Of a stretch of 64,000 nucleotides of DNA, positions 48,986 through 58,239 are shown in pieces. The translations under genes were made by a program, and so were the position numbers. The notes beneath the pieces were generated by a model, which saw nothing but the letters and a program-made list of their open reading frames with translations, was not told the origin of the DNA and ran no database searches. Each line of letters starts with the position of its first letter. Positions within the stretch are counted from its first letter, which is position 1. This DNA comes from Pseudoruegeria sp. HB172150. Its GTDB lineage: Bacteria; Pseudomonadota; Alphaproteobacteria; Rhodobacterales; Rhodobacteraceae. The stretch lies in assembly GCF_013184805.1 (NCBI RefSeq), contig NZ_JAATNG010000002.1, forward strand, positions 248,001 through 312,000, in the 5' to 3' direction.

Positions 48986-49189
48986 TCAGGAGCCTCCGCC
49001 GAAGGACACGTACAGGATCAGCCCAAGCAGAAGCACATATGCGATTTTCGGCAACATTCCGCTCTCCGCTATGTCGAGCCCGCTGGTCTGGCCCGCGCCC
49101 CTCGTCACAGCACGCACCGCCGTGGCCACGATAGCAAAGCCGATCAACAGAATAACGACGAAGAGAAGGGCCAGGAACAGCCTAATCAC
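48986..49189 (-). CDS. Small two-helix membrane protein at the head of the TelA cluster
   Basis: The 67-residue protein has helices at residues 2-28 and 46-65 separated by a loop (RGAGQTSGLDIAESG). It stops three bases before XpaC starts, so it is the first gene of the operon. The family is not recognised; its position suggests a partner of XpaC in the membrane. Confidence 0.75.
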   Translation of the reverse strand: MIRLFLALLFVVILLIGFAIVATAVRAVTRGAGQTSGLDIAESGMLPKIAYVLLLGLILYVSFGGGS

Positions 49190-49384
49190 GGGGGGTCTCT
49201 CCTTTGACTTAGGGGCATCGTAGGCGAATTCCGTCGGGTCGGCCAGACGGCCCCTGCGTCATCATGCAAGGTGGCCCGTCACGGCCGAAGTTGGCCATTG
49301 AAAGCTGTCCGTTCCCATGAGCAATCGCTCGGCCTGCCCGAATTCTTTCTGAAAACCCGCACCGGGGAAATCGCAGTTTCCCGA

Positions 49385-50227
49385 CTATTGCCGCCGACCG
49401 CGCGGGCTCTTGCGCGGCGAAGCACCCGGCGCGGCTTTGTGCGGCCGCTTCGGCCCGCCCGGACCCCGGCCACGCACCGCCGGTTTCGCCTCCTCCGGCG
49501 ACATGCCCAGCTGATCGCGCAGCACGCGGCCCTTGATCTCGCTGACCTCACCCGAGGCGAGGTTCCCCAGCTGGAACGGACCGTAACTTACCCGGATCAA
49601 CCGGTTCACGCTCAGCCCCACGGCTTCCATCGCTCGCCGGATCTCGCGGTTCTTGCCCTCGCGCAATCCCACCGTCAGCCACGCATTCGCGCCCTGCTGC
49701 CGGTCCAGCGACACGCTCATGCCCTGGAAACGTTCGCCCTCGATCTCGATCCCGCGCCGCAGCGGATCCAGCATCGCCTCGTCCGGCGCGCCCTTGACCC
49801 GCACACGGTATTTCCTCAGCCAGCCGGTCGAGGGCAGCTCCAGCCGCCGCTTGATCTCGCCGTCATTGGTCAGAAGCAGCAGGCCCTCGGAATTCAGGTC
49901 CAGCCGCCCCACGCTCATCACACGCGGCATGCCTTCGGGCAGGGCATCGAACACGGTCTTCCGGCCCTGCTCGTCCTTCGCGGTTGTCACCAGACCCGGG
50001 GGCTTGTGATACAGCCACAGCCGCGGCGGTTCCGGCGCGGCCAGCGGCTTGCCGTCCACCTCGACCCGGTCCTTGTCCGTCACATTAAGGGCAGGGGAGG
50101 TGATCGCCTTCCCGTTGACCGAAACCCGACCCGCCTCGATCATCCGCTCCGCCTCGCGCCGGCTGGCGACGCCGGCACGCGCCAGCACCTTTGCGATCCG
50201 GTCGCCGGGAGGGGTGGAGTTTTCCAT
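49385..50227 (-). CDS. rluB: 23S rRNA pseudouridine synthase, RluB/RsuA family
   Basis: The 280-residue enzyme has an S4 RNA-binding domain (RIAKVLARAGVASRREAERM) and the catalytic motif GRLDLNSEGLLLLTNDG with the Asp nucleophile, plus NREIRRAMEAVGL. The C-terminus is a basic, Gly/Pro/Lys-rich tail of about 50 residues, usual in alphaproteobacterial RluB. GAGGACACC lies before the ATG at 50227. Confidence 0.93.
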   Translation of the reverse strand: MENSTPPGDRIAKVLARAGVASRREAERMIEAGRVSVNGKAITSPALNVTDKDRVEVDGKPLAAPEPPRLWLYHKPPGLVTTAKDEQGRKTVFDALPEGMPRVMSVGRLDLNSEGLLLLTNDGEIKRRLELPSTGWLRKYRVRVKGAPDEAMLDPLRRGIEIEGERFQGMSVSLDRQQGANAWLTVGLREGKNREIRRAMEAVGLSVNRLIRVSYGPFQLGNLASGEVSEIKGRVLRDQLGMSPEEAKPAVRGRGPGGPKRPHKAAPGASPRKSPRGRRQ

Positions 50228-50265
50228 GGTGTCCTCTACCGCGCGCAACCGCGCGGGGCAAACGC

Positions 50266-50736
50266 TCACAGCGGTTTGCGCATCCGGTAATTGGTCAGCT
50301 TCACGTCCTGGCGCGTCACCTGCTGCTCCGCCACGGTGACCCAGCCCATCTTTTCAAAGAGCGGCCGCGCCACCTTGCTGGCCTGCACCGTCAGCTCGCA
50401 CAGCCCCTGCTTCCGCGCCCGCGCCTCCACCGCCTCGTACAGCCGCCGCCCGATCCCGTGCCCCGCCGCCGAAGGCAGGACGAATGCAAGGTCGATATAC
50501 CCGGCGTCATCCAGCGTCATGAATCCCAGCGGCTCGCAATCCCGCTCCGCCACGAACCCGTCCACGCCCTTCAGGCGCCGGCGCCAGACCGCCGGGTCCA
50601 CCGTCAGCCCGCCCCAGGCCAGCCGCTGCGAATAGTCGTAGTGGCCCCGCGACCCTTCATGGATGGCGCAGAAATAGATCCGCGCGACATGCGGCGCATC
50701 TTCAACCGTCAGCGGACGGATCCTGATCGCCGTCAT
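50266..50736 (-). CDS. GNAT-family N-acetyltransferase
   Basis: The 156-residue protein has the GNAT fold with acetyl-CoA loop VLPSAAGHGIGRRLYEAVE and the C-terminal element ARPLFEKMGW. The start at 50736 (MTAIRIRPL) fits the domain boundary. It lies 38 bases upstream of rluB on the same strand. The substrate is unknown. Confidence 0.88.
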   Translation of the reverse strand: MTAIRIRPLTVEDAPHVARIYFCAIHEGSRGHYDYSQRLAWGGLTVDPAVWRRRLKGVDGFVAERDCEPLGFMTLDDAGYIDLAFVLPSAAGHGIGRRLYEAVEARARKQGLCELTVQASKVARPLFEKMGWVTVAEQQVTRQDVKLTNYRMRKPL

Positions 50737-50846
50737 ACGGGGGCCCTCGTTACTGTCCGGCACATTCCTAGCGCTGCATGCACCCGGCGCAAGCCCGTCC
50801 GCGCCGCCGGACTGGCAAAACCCGACGCCATCGGCCAAGAAAGGCC

Positions 50847-51299
50847 ATGAGCCGCTTCGCAAGCCATATGGAAACCGCCCTGTCCGAGGCCCGCGCCGCC
50901 GCCGCACGCGGCGAGGTTCCCATTGGAGCCGTCATCGCCGATCCCGGCGGCAACATCGTGGCGCAGGCCGGCAACCGCACGCGCGAACTGAACGACCCCA
51001 CCGCCCATGCCGAGATCCTCGCGATCCGCGCCGCCTGCGCCGCCGCCGGTTCGGAACGGCTGCCGGGCCACACGCTCCACGTCACCCTCGAACCCTGCCC
51101 GATGTGCGCCGCCGCCATCGCCTTCGCCCGCATCGCGCGCCTCTACTACGGCGCCGCCGATCCGAAATCCGGCGGCGTCGCCCACGGCCCGCGCATCTTC
51201 ACCCACCCGCAGATCCACCACGCGCCCGAAGTCTACGACGGCATCGCCGCCGCCGAATGCGAAGCCCTCCTCAAAGAGTTCTTCGGCGGCCTGCGCTGA
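50847..51299 (+). CDS. tadA: tRNA adenosine(34) deaminase
   Basis: The 150-residue deaminase has the zinc/catalytic motifs HAEILAIR and PCPMCAAAIAFARI. TadA converts A34 to inosine in tRNA-Arg(ACG). AAGAAAGG precedes the ATG. It is divergent from the GNAT-rluB pair, linking two RNA-modification genes. Confidence 0.92.
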   Translation: MSRFASHMETALSEARAAAARGEVPIGAVIADPGGNIVAQAGNRTRELNDPTAHAEILAIRAACAAAGSERLPGHTLHVTLEPCPMCAAAIAFARIARLYYGAADPKSGGVAHGPRIFTHPQIHHAPEVYDGIAAAECEALLKEFFGGLR

Positions 51300-51371
51300 T
51301 CCGTCTCTCCCCGGTTTCCCGTTTTGAACGCCCCGTCCCATCAGCTATCATCCCCGCAAGGGAGTGGTGGA

Positions 51372-53999
51372 GTGACGAAAGGCGACCTCCTCGAACGCGA
51401 TAACGATCTCGCCGCGCTCGAGGCGGCGTTCGCCGACGCCTGCGCCGGCACCGGCCGGATCGTGCTGGTCAGCGGCGAGGCCGGGATCGGCAAGACCTCC
51501 CTCGTCGAGTCCTTCGCCGCCCGCCACCACGACACGGCGCGCGTCCTGCGCGGCTATTGCGACCCGCTGCTGACCCCGCTGGCACTCGGCCCCTTGCACG
51601 ACATCTCCCGCAGCCTCGGCACCGACCTCGCCGCACAGATCGACCGCGGCGCCCGTACCTCGACCCTCTTCGCGCAGCTTCTCGACACCCTCCTCGCCCC
51701 GATCCGTCCCGCGATCCTGGTGGTGGAGGATATCCATTGGGCCGACGAGGCGACGCTCGACCTGCTGAAATATCTCGGTCGTCGGCTCGACGCCGCCCGC
51801 GTCCTGCTGATCGCGACCTATCGCGACGACGAGGTGCAGCGCCATGATGCCCTGCGCCTGCTGCTGGGCGACCTCGCCACGGTGCGCATCGTCGAAAGGC
51901 TGCAGCTCGCCCGCCTAAGCCGTGACGCCGTGCGGGCGCTGGCCCGTGACCGCGCGGGCGACACGGATGCCATCTACAGCCAGACCGGCGGCAACCCGTT
52001 CTTCGTCACCGAGGTCATCGCGTCGGAAGCCTCCGGCGTCCCCGCCACCGTCCGCGATGCCGTGCTCGGCCGCGCCGCGCGGCTCGCGCCCGGGGGCATG
52101 GCGATGCTCGACCTTGCCGCTGTCATCGGCGCCCGTACCGAATACGCGCTGCTGGAACAGTTCCCAGATATCGCCGCCGCCGGCCTGCCGGAATGCCTGG
52201 CGCTCGGCCTGTTGCAGGACACCGGCACAGGCGTGGCCTTCCGGCACGAGCTGGCCCGCAACGCCGTGCTCGAGGCCATCGACACGCTCCGCCGCCGCGC
52301 GCTCTGCCGGGACGTGCTGGCGGGCGCGATCCGCGCCGGGTACGCGGAACAGGGATACGCCGCGCGCCTGGCGCATTATGCCGAGGGCGCGGCCGATGCC
52401 GGGGCGGTGATCCGCTACGCCGATGCCGCCGGACGCACCGCCTCCAGGGTCGGCGCGCATCGCGAAGCCGTGGCGCATTTCCACAGCGTCCTGCGCTTCT
52501 CGGACGGGCGCAGCACGGCCGAACGCGCAACCGCCGCGACGAACTACGCCCGCGAATGCGCCGTGGTCGACCAGCTCGCCGACGCCATCGCCGGCTACCG
52601 GCAAGCCGTCGCCCTCTGGTCAGATCTGGACGACCCCCTCAAACACGGCGAAACGCTTGCCGCGCTCGCATGGCCGCTGGTCCGCCACGGCGCCACGGCA
52701 GAGGCCGACACGGCGGCGGCAGAGGCCATCGCACTCCTGGAGCCGCTGGGCCCCACCCGCCAGCTCGCCCATGCCTACCGCACCCAGGCGCATCTTCGGA
52801 TGCTCGACCGCGACACCGCCAGGGCCGTCGAAATCGGCGGCAAGGCCATCGCCATGGCAGGGGGGCTGGGCGATATCCCGACGCTCGCCGGGGCCGAGAT
52901 GGTGGTTGGCGCGGCACGGCTCGTCTCCGACGATGCCGGTGGCCGCGCGCAGCTAGACCGCTGCCTCGATCTCGCCCGCGACAACGGGCTCGACGAACTC
53001 ACGGCACTGGCGCGGATGAACCTCGGCTCGGCCTATGGCGAACAGTACCGTTTCGCCGAGGCCGAACAGGAACTGCTCATTGGCCTCGCCTTCACCCGCG
53101 ACCACGACCTCGATCACTCCGGCCATTACATGTCGTCCTGGCTGGCGCTGACCCTGTTGTTCCAGGGCCGCTGGAAAGAGGCTGCCGAACGGGCCGCCGA
53201 CCTTCTCGACCAGCCCGATCTTGCCGCGATCAGCCGCATCATGGCGCTGGTGGCGCTGGGCCGGATCCGCACCCGGCGCGGCGATCCCGGCGCGCGGGAG
53301 GCACTGGACGAGGCGCTGACACTCGCCCGCAGCACCGCCACCCTGCAGCGTCTCGCCCCGGTCCATGCCGCGCGGGCGGAAATGGAATGGTTCGCGGGCG
53401 ACCCCGGCGCCGTCTCCGCCGAGGCCAGCGCCGTTTTCGACCTCGCCGCCGCCCGCCGCCACGCCTGGCATAGCGGCGAATTCCTCTACTGGCGCAGCCT
53501 CGCGGGCGAAACCCTGTCGCATTGCGACTGGGCCGCCGCACCCTACGCCCTGCAGATCGCGGGCAACTGGAAGGCAGCCGCCGGCCTCTGGCGCGCCCGC
53601 GGCTGCCCCTATGAAGAGGCGCGCGCGCTCGCCGCAGGCAGTCAGACGGCACGGCTCCGTGCCCTGGAACTCTTCGACGCGCTGGGCGCCGCTCCCGCCG
53701 CCGCCAGCCTGCGCCGCACAATGCGCGCCGACGGCAGGCGTCAGGTCCCGCGCGGCCCGCGTGCCAGCACCCGGAACAACCCCTTCGGCCTGACCAACCG
53801 CGAGATGACCACGCTCGGCTACCTCGTTCGCGGCTTCAGCAATGCCGGGATCGCCGACGAGCTCTTCATCTCGGCCAAGACGGTGGATCACCACGTCTCC
53901 GCGATCCTCGGCAAGCTCGGCGCCGCTTCGCGAAAGGATGCGGCCGAGATCGCGGTGCAGGAGGGCCTCTACGCGAAAAATGGGGAAGAGCCCGCGTAA
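51372..53999 (+). CDS. Large ATPase-type LuxR-family regulator
   Basis: The 875-residue protein has an N-terminal STAND-type ATPase (Walker A GEAGIGKTS at 35-43, Walker B ILVVEDIHWADE), a long helical, TPR-like middle and a C-terminal LuxR helix-turn-helix (LTNREMTTLGYLVRGFSNAG, ISAKTVDHHVSAILGKLGA). This is the MalT/LAL layout: ligand and ATP binding trigger oligomerisation and DNA binding. The GTG at 51372 follows GGAGTGGTGGA. The DUF4242 gene 80 bases downstream is the obvious candidate target. The inducer is unknown. Confidence 0.9.
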   Translation: MTKGDLLERDNDLAALEAAFADACAGTGRIVLVSGEAGIGKTSLVESFAARHHDTARVLRGYCDPLLTPLALGPLHDISRSLGTDLAAQIDRGARTSTLFAQLLDTLLAPIRPAILVVEDIHWADEATLDLLKYLGRRLDAARVLLIATYRDDEVQRHDALRLLLGDLATVRIVERLQLARLSRDAVRALARDRAGDTDAIYSQTGGNPFFVTEVIASEASGVPATVRDAVLGRAARLAPGGMAMLDLAAVIGARTEYALLEQFPDIAAAGLPECLALGLLQDTGTGVAFRHELARNAVLEAIDTLRRRALCRDVLAGAIRAGYAEQGYAARLAHYAEGAADAGAVIRYADAAGRTASRVGAHREAVAHFHSVLRFSDGRSTAERATAATNYARECAVVDQLADAIAGYRQAVALWSDLDDPLKHGETLAALAWPLVRHGATAEADTAAAEAIALLEPLGPTRQLAHAYRTQAHLRMLDRDTARAVEIGGKAIAMAGGLGDIPTLAGAEMVVGAARLVSDDAGGRAQLDRCLDLARDNGLDELTALARMNLGSAYGEQYRFAEAEQELLIGLAFTRDHDLDHSGHYMSSWLALTLLFQGRWKEAAERAADLLDQPDLAAISRIMALVALGRIRTRRGDPGAREALDEALTLARSTATLQRLAPVHAARAEMEWFAGDPGAVSAEASAVFDLAAARRHAWHSGEFLYWRSLAGETLSHCDWAAAPYALQIAGNWKAAAGLWRARGCPYEEARALAAGSQTARLRALELFDALGAAPAAASLRRTMRADGRRQVPRGPRASTRNNPFGLTNREMTTLGYLVRGFSNAGIADELFISAKTVDHHVSAILGKLGAASRKDAAEIAVQEGLYAKNGEEPA

Positions 54000-54079
54000 A
54001 ATGGGGAACGCCTCCCGATGTGGCGCGCGCAGCATCCCGCCATTCTCTCCTCGTCAGTCAGACCAAGGAGAATGACACG

Positions 54080-54352
54080 ATGAACAGATACCTTGTCGAA
54101 CGTACCTTTCCCGACGGCCTCGGCCTCATGCCGACGCAGGAGGGCAACGGCGCCGCGCAGACCGTCGTGGCCAACAACGCCGCCAAGGGGGTGACCTGGG
54201 TGCATTCCTACGTCACACCGGACAAGAAGCGCACCTTCTGCATCTACGACGCGCCATCGCCCGAGGCGATCCGCCAGACCGCCGACACCAACGGCCTGCC
54301 GGTGGAGCGCATCACCGAGGTGCGGGTCCTCGACCCGTATTTCCACTACTGA
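54080..54352 (+). CDS. DUF4242 (SCO4226-like) small protein
   Basis: The 90-residue protein matches DUF4242 with MNRYLVERTFPDGL, VTWVHSYVTPDKKRTFCIYD and APSPEAIRQTA. A Streptomyces relative (SCO4226) binds nickel. AAGGAGAA precedes the ATG and a perfect hairpin follows the stop. It lies directly downstream of the ATPase-LuxR regulator, suggesting co-regulation. Confidence 0.87.
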   Translation: MNRYLVERTFPDGLGLMPTQEGNGAAQTVVANNAAKGVTWVHSYVTPDKKRTFCIYDAPSPEAIRQTADTNGLPVERITEVRVLDPYFHY

Positions 54353-54356
54353 CCCG

Positions 54357-54383
54357 GGTGCGGCCGCGGTTCGCGGCCGCACC
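54357..54383 (+). terminator. Hairpin after the DUF4242 gene
   Basis: GGTGCGGCCGCG and CGCGGCCGCACC form a perfect 12-base-pair stem with a three-base loop, five bases after the stop codon. No T run follows. The next 170 bases hold no gene. Confidence 0.6.
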
Positions 54384-54555
54384 ACCCTCCCGCATGGCAG
54401 AGAAATCCGCATGCTTCTTCTGGTCAGAAATATCCCCGCCGGAGGCTCCCGAACCCACCACGCGCGCACCGCCGGGATGCTGGCGTCCCCACCCTACGTT
54501 TCCGCTAACATGCCTGAAATCAATGACTTGACCCCCCGTCCCCATGGGGACGCCC

Positions 54556-55014
54556 TCAGCTGAACCGCCGCCCCAGCTCCGCCGGATCGCTCACCTCGAC
54601 CGCCCAGAACGCCTCCGCCTCCGGCCCGATCCCCGCCAGCACCCGGTCGAAATCCACCAGCCGCACCTGCCGCCTGACCGCCCAGGCCACCGCCTCGATA
54701 CAGTCATCCGGGGTCAGGTTGTGGTCCTTCCGGACCGCCTTCGCCTCCGCCACCAGCGCCGCCCGCGGCCCCCATTCCACCGGCCCCGCGCCCACATCCC
54801 AGCGATAGACGAACATCGCCCTCAGAACCGCCGGCAGCTCGTCGGCAAAGGCGATCCCCTCCGCCACCGTCAGCCGCCGCCGGAACACCTGCAGCACCCC
54901 GTCCGTCGCGGTATAGGCCATGTTGTCCGAGACCAGCCCCATCCGCTCCTTCGCGTCGTCGAGAAAGGCGCGCCAGTCCTTGCTGGCCGTGCGATAGGCA
55001 TGGGGCATCGGCAT
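54556..55014 (-). CDS. DUF2267-domain protein
   Basis: The 152-residue protein opens with a DUF2267-like domain (DWRAFLDDAKERMGLVSDN, FADELPAVLRAMFVYRWDV), an all-helical fold of unknown function. It continues with a segment VRKDHNLTPDDCIEAVAWAV and an acidic C-terminal part. The start at 55014 (MPMPHAYRT) or the Met two codons later fit the domain. No ribosome site is strong. Confidence 0.8.
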   Translation of the reverse strand: MPMPHAYRTASKDWRAFLDDAKERMGLVSDNMAYTATDGVLQVFRRRLTVAEGIAFADELPAVLRAMFVYRWDVGAGPVEWGPRAALVAEAKAVRKDHNLTPDDCIEAVAWAVRRQVRLVDFDRVLAGIGPEAEAFWAVEVSDPAELGRRFS

Positions 55015-55090
55015 GCCGCCACACTGCCCCTGCCGCCCGCCCGTCGCAACCGGTTCCGCTCCCGCGCGTTCCCCTCTAGGCTCGGCCTTC

Positions 55091-56866
55091 ATGACCCAGG
55101 ACCAGATCATCCTCTTCGCGCTCTTCGTCGGCGTCTTCGGCCTCCTCCTCTGGGGCCGGTTCCGCTATGACCTCGTGGCCTTCTCCGCGCTGATGCTCGG
55201 CGTCGTCCTCGGTGTCGTCCCGACCGAGGAGGCCTTCTCCGGCTTCGGCCATTCCGCCACCCTGATCGTCGCTCTGGTCCTGATCGTCTCCGCCGGTCTC
55301 ACCCGTTCCGGCGCCGTCTACCTTATCACCCGCACGCTGGTGGACAGCTCCCGTTCGCTCGGCACCCATATTGCCATCATGGGCGGCGTCGGCGGCGTCC
55401 TCTCGGCCTTCATGAATAATGTCGCCGCCCTCGCCCTGCTGATGCCGGTCGACATCCAGACCGCCCACAAGGCCGGCCGGCCGCCCGGCCTGTCGCTGAT
55501 GCCGCTCTCCTTCGCGACGATCCTAGGCGGCATGGCCACCCTGATCGGCACGCCGCCCAACATCATCATTGCCTCGATCCGCGCCGACTCCCTCGGCGAA
55601 AGCTTCCGCATGTTCGACTTCGCCCCGGTCGGCGGGATCACGGCGCTGGTCGGGCTGGCCTTTGTCGCCCTGATCGGCTGGCGCCTGATCCCCCAGAGCG
55701 AAGCCAAGCAATCCGCCGGCGCGCTGGACCTGACCGACTACATCGCCGAACTCACCGTGCCGGAGGAGTCGAAACACATCGGCAAGCGCCTGTCGGAACT
55801 GACCGAAGAGGCTGAAAAAGCCGACGTCGCCATTCTCGGCCTCGTGCGAAATGGCAAGCGGCTTTACGGGCGCCAGGCCAACGCCGTTCTGGAAGCACAG
55901 GACGCGCTGGTCCTGCAGGCCGAGCCGAAGGCGCTGGACGAGTTCCGCGCCGCGCTGTCGCTCAGCTTTGCCGAGAAGGAGCGGGAAGAGAAGCTGCTGG
56001 CGGACGGCGAGGGCCTGTCGAAGATCGAGGTCGTCGTTCCGGAAGGCGCCCGCATTTCAGGCAGGGCGGCGATGACCATCGGTCTGAACTGGCGCCGGCG
56101 CTCAGTACTGCTGGGTATCTCACGCAAGGGCTCCGTGATCCAGAGCCAGGTCAGACGTACCCCGATCCAGCCCGGTGACATTCTGTTGCTGCTGGTACCA
56201 CAAGGGCAGGAAGCGGAAGTGACCGCCTGGCTGGGCTGCCTGCCCCTGGCAGAGCGCGGGCTGGCAGTGACGCAGGACAGCAAGGTATGGCTCGCCATAG
56301 GCATGTTCGGCGCGGCCGTGGCTGCGGCATCCTTCGGGCTGATCTATCTGCCCGTCGCGCTTGGTCTGGTCGTGATCGGCTACACGCTCGCCCGGATCGT
56401 GCCGATTACCGAAGTCTACGACCATGTAGAGTGGCCGGTTGTGGTGCTGCTTGGTTCGATGATCCCGCTTGGGGCCGCGCTCGAAAGCTCGGGTGGTACC
56501 GAGTTGATTGCCAATGCATTGGTCGGTCTGACCGGAGGCATGCCGGCCTGGGCGATCCTGACTGTGCTAATGGTCGTGACCATGACCCTGTCGGATGTAT
56601 TGAACAACACGGCCACCGCCATCGTCGCGGCACCGGTCGGCATCCAGATGGCGCAGATGCTGGAGGTTAGCCCCGATCCGTTCCTGATGGCTGTCGCGGT
56701 GGCCGCGTCCTGCGCATTCCTTACGCCCATCGGGCACAAGAACAACACGCTGATCCTGGGGCCTGGCGGCTATAGATTCGGCGACTACTGGCGAATTGGA
56801 CTGCCGTTGGAAATTCTGGTCGTGTCGGTGTCGGTGCCGGCGATCCTGGTCTTTTGGCCATTATGA
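55091..56866 (+). CDS. SLC13-family permease with RCK_C (TrkA-C) domains
   Basis: The 591-residue protein has two DASS-type membrane halves with hallmark loops (FMNNVAALALLMPV, LGGMATLIGTPPNIIIAS, LSDVLNNTATAIVAAPVGIQ) and two cytoplasmic TrkA-C domains between them (about residues 205-375). Members import sulfate, dicarboxylates or related anions coupled to sodium. The base composition becomes visibly less C-rich at third positions in the second half of the gene, from about 56050 onward. Confidence 0.92.
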   Translation: MTQDQIILFALFVGVFGLLLWGRFRYDLVAFSALMLGVVLGVVPTEEAFSGFGHSATLIVALVLIVSAGLTRSGAVYLITRTLVDSSRSLGTHIAIMGGVGGVLSAFMNNVAALALLMPVDIQTAHKAGRPPGLSLMPLSFATILGGMATLIGTPPNIIIASIRADSLGESFRMFDFAPVGGITALVGLAFVALIGWRLIPQSEAKQSAGALDLTDYIAELTVPEESKHIGKRLSELTEEAEKADVAILGLVRNGKRLYGRQANAVLEAQDALVLQAEPKALDEFRAALSLSFAEKEREEKLLADGEGLSKIEVVVPEGARISGRAAMTIGLNWRRRSVLLGISRKGSVIQSQVRRTPIQPGDILLLLVPQGQEAEVTAWLGCLPLAERGLAVTQDSKVWLAIGMFGAAVAAASFGLIYLPVALGLVVIGYTLARIVPITEVYDHVEWPVVVLLGSMIPLGAALESSGGTELIANALVGLTGGMPAWAILTVLMVVTMTLSDVLNNTATAIVAAPVGIQMAQMLEVSPDPFLMAVAVAASCAFLTPIGHKNNTLILGPGGYRFGDYWRIGLPLEILVVSVSVPAILVFWPL

Positions 56867-56957
56867 CGGAACAGGCGCTCGCAATAGTGACGTGAGCGAC
56901 GCCCAGAACATCAAGAATGCCGGCCTCTTCCCGCGATGCAGGCTGGCAGTCAGACTG

Positions 56958-57884
56958 TCAGAATGCCGACACGGCGCCTGAACTGATCGCGCTGCGACGG
57001 CTATTGATAACGCCACCGGCCACCGAGTTCAGCGGAAGGTAGGTTCCGGAGCCCGACAGCGGGATCGTCAGGCCGAATCGAACCGTGTTCATTTCGCCGT
57101 CGCCAAGCGAAGAATCCAGGTTCGACCGCGCGTATTCCAGGCTGGCGGTCAGTGGGACCTTGAAGGTATCGCCGAAATAGTAGCTGCCGCCGATGCCGAA
57201 CGTGCTGATATCTCCGTCTTCGGTCGGGGTGTCGACCGAACCGAAACTCGCCCCACCGAACAGACCCCAAGACTGGTTAATCTGGTAGGTTGCGGCGAAC
57301 TGATAGAGGTCAGCATCGCCGTCCCCGCCACTGGTATCCGCACGAGTCTGAATGGTGTTTGCGGCCAGCGTCACGCGGTCCGACAGGATGTAAGTCAACC
57401 CGAGTCCGTAATCGGTGACATCGGACCCGTCGGGCAGGGCGCCCTCGGTGTCCGAAATGCCGTAAAACGCGCTGAAAGACCAAGGGCCGGTTTCATATCC
57501 GGCGGTGAGGCCGTAGGAGGTCGCCTCCGTGTCGATGGAGAGGCCTGTCGCCGCGACCGTCGCATTCTCCAGATAAGCTCCGGCCGAGAAACCGCTGCCG
57601 AAGCGGTAACGTGGTGCCAGCCCGATCATGGATCCGTCCGTATCGCCGGTGATGTCGCCTGGTTCCGCCCTCAAAAGGCTCAGATCATATTCAAGTACAA
57701 AGCCGGAGCGGTATGAAACGTCCCCGGATGCGTCGAGCGTGTAGAAGACAACCTCGCCATTGCCGTCGGAAAGATTGCCGCCGCCAACGCCGAGTGTAAC
57801 GGTGTTGTTCCAGTCCTGCGCGTTCGTAGCCATGGGCAGAGCAACCGCAGCAGAAAGCGTAAAAACGCTGATGACCTGTTTCAT
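56958..57884 (-). CDS. Outer-membrane porin-like beta-barrel
   Basis: The 308-residue protein has a Sec signal (FTLSAAVALPMATNAQ) and repeated amphipathic strands with Gly and aromatic girdles (SYGLTAGYETGPWSFSAFYG, FGIGGSYYFGDTFKVPLTAS). The final residue is Phe, as needed for BAM-mediated insertion. The mature protein is acidic, typical for Rhodobacterales porins. An FNR-like box overlaps its 5' untranslated region. Confidence 0.82.
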   Translation of the reverse strand: MKQVISVFTLSAAVALPMATNAQDWNNTVTLGVGGGNLSDGNGEVVFYTLDASGDVSYRSGFVLEYDLSLLRAEPGDITGDTDGSMIGLAPRYRFGSGFSAGAYLENATVAATGLSIDTEATSYGLTAGYETGPWSFSAFYGISDTEGALPDGSDVTDYGLGLTYILSDRVTLAANTIQTRADTSGGDGDADLYQFAATYQINQSWGLFGGASFGSVDTPTEDGDISTFGIGGSYYFGDTFKVPLTASLEYARSNLDSSLGDGEMNTVRFGLTIPLSGSGTYLPLNSVAGGVINSRRSAISSGAVSAF

Positions 57885-58239
57885 TCGATGCTCGATTTAT
57901 CGTTTTGATTTGGATCGATCATAGCCGAAATATCGCCCAAGATTGAAGGTTTTGAAGCGCAAAGTTAACAAGTGGGCTGACCAGTGTGGCAATGTCGGCA
58001 CTACCGGCATTTCTTTACTATGCCGGAAATCCATTAAATCAGGAGTGAAATCCTGTACTGGGCAGTGGTTACCAATCAGAAACTGGTTGTTTTGATACAG
58101 AATGGAGATAACCGGATCTCGGTTTGTGCATCCGTCGTTGTAGTGGCCCAATTAGAAATCACAATCTTGCCTGCTCCGGCTTACGTGAAAGGTCACAATA
58201 ACTCCGGACGCAGTGCAAGCTCGTGTGTGTCGCTGCTTG
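57885..58239. other. Intergenic stretch upstream of the porin
   Basis: It contains an FNR-like box next to the porin start (57905-57918) and an imperfect hairpin AATGTCGG/CCGGCATT (57991-58011). It is AT-richer than the flanks. Open frames crossing it show no family resemblance. Confidence 0.4.
57905..57918 (-). promoter_or_regulatory. FNR-like box upstream of the porin
   Basis: TTGAT-TTGG-ATCGA matches TTGAT-N4-ATCAA at nine of ten positions. It ends about 20 bases before the porin ATG, a position more suited to repression. Confidence 0.35.
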
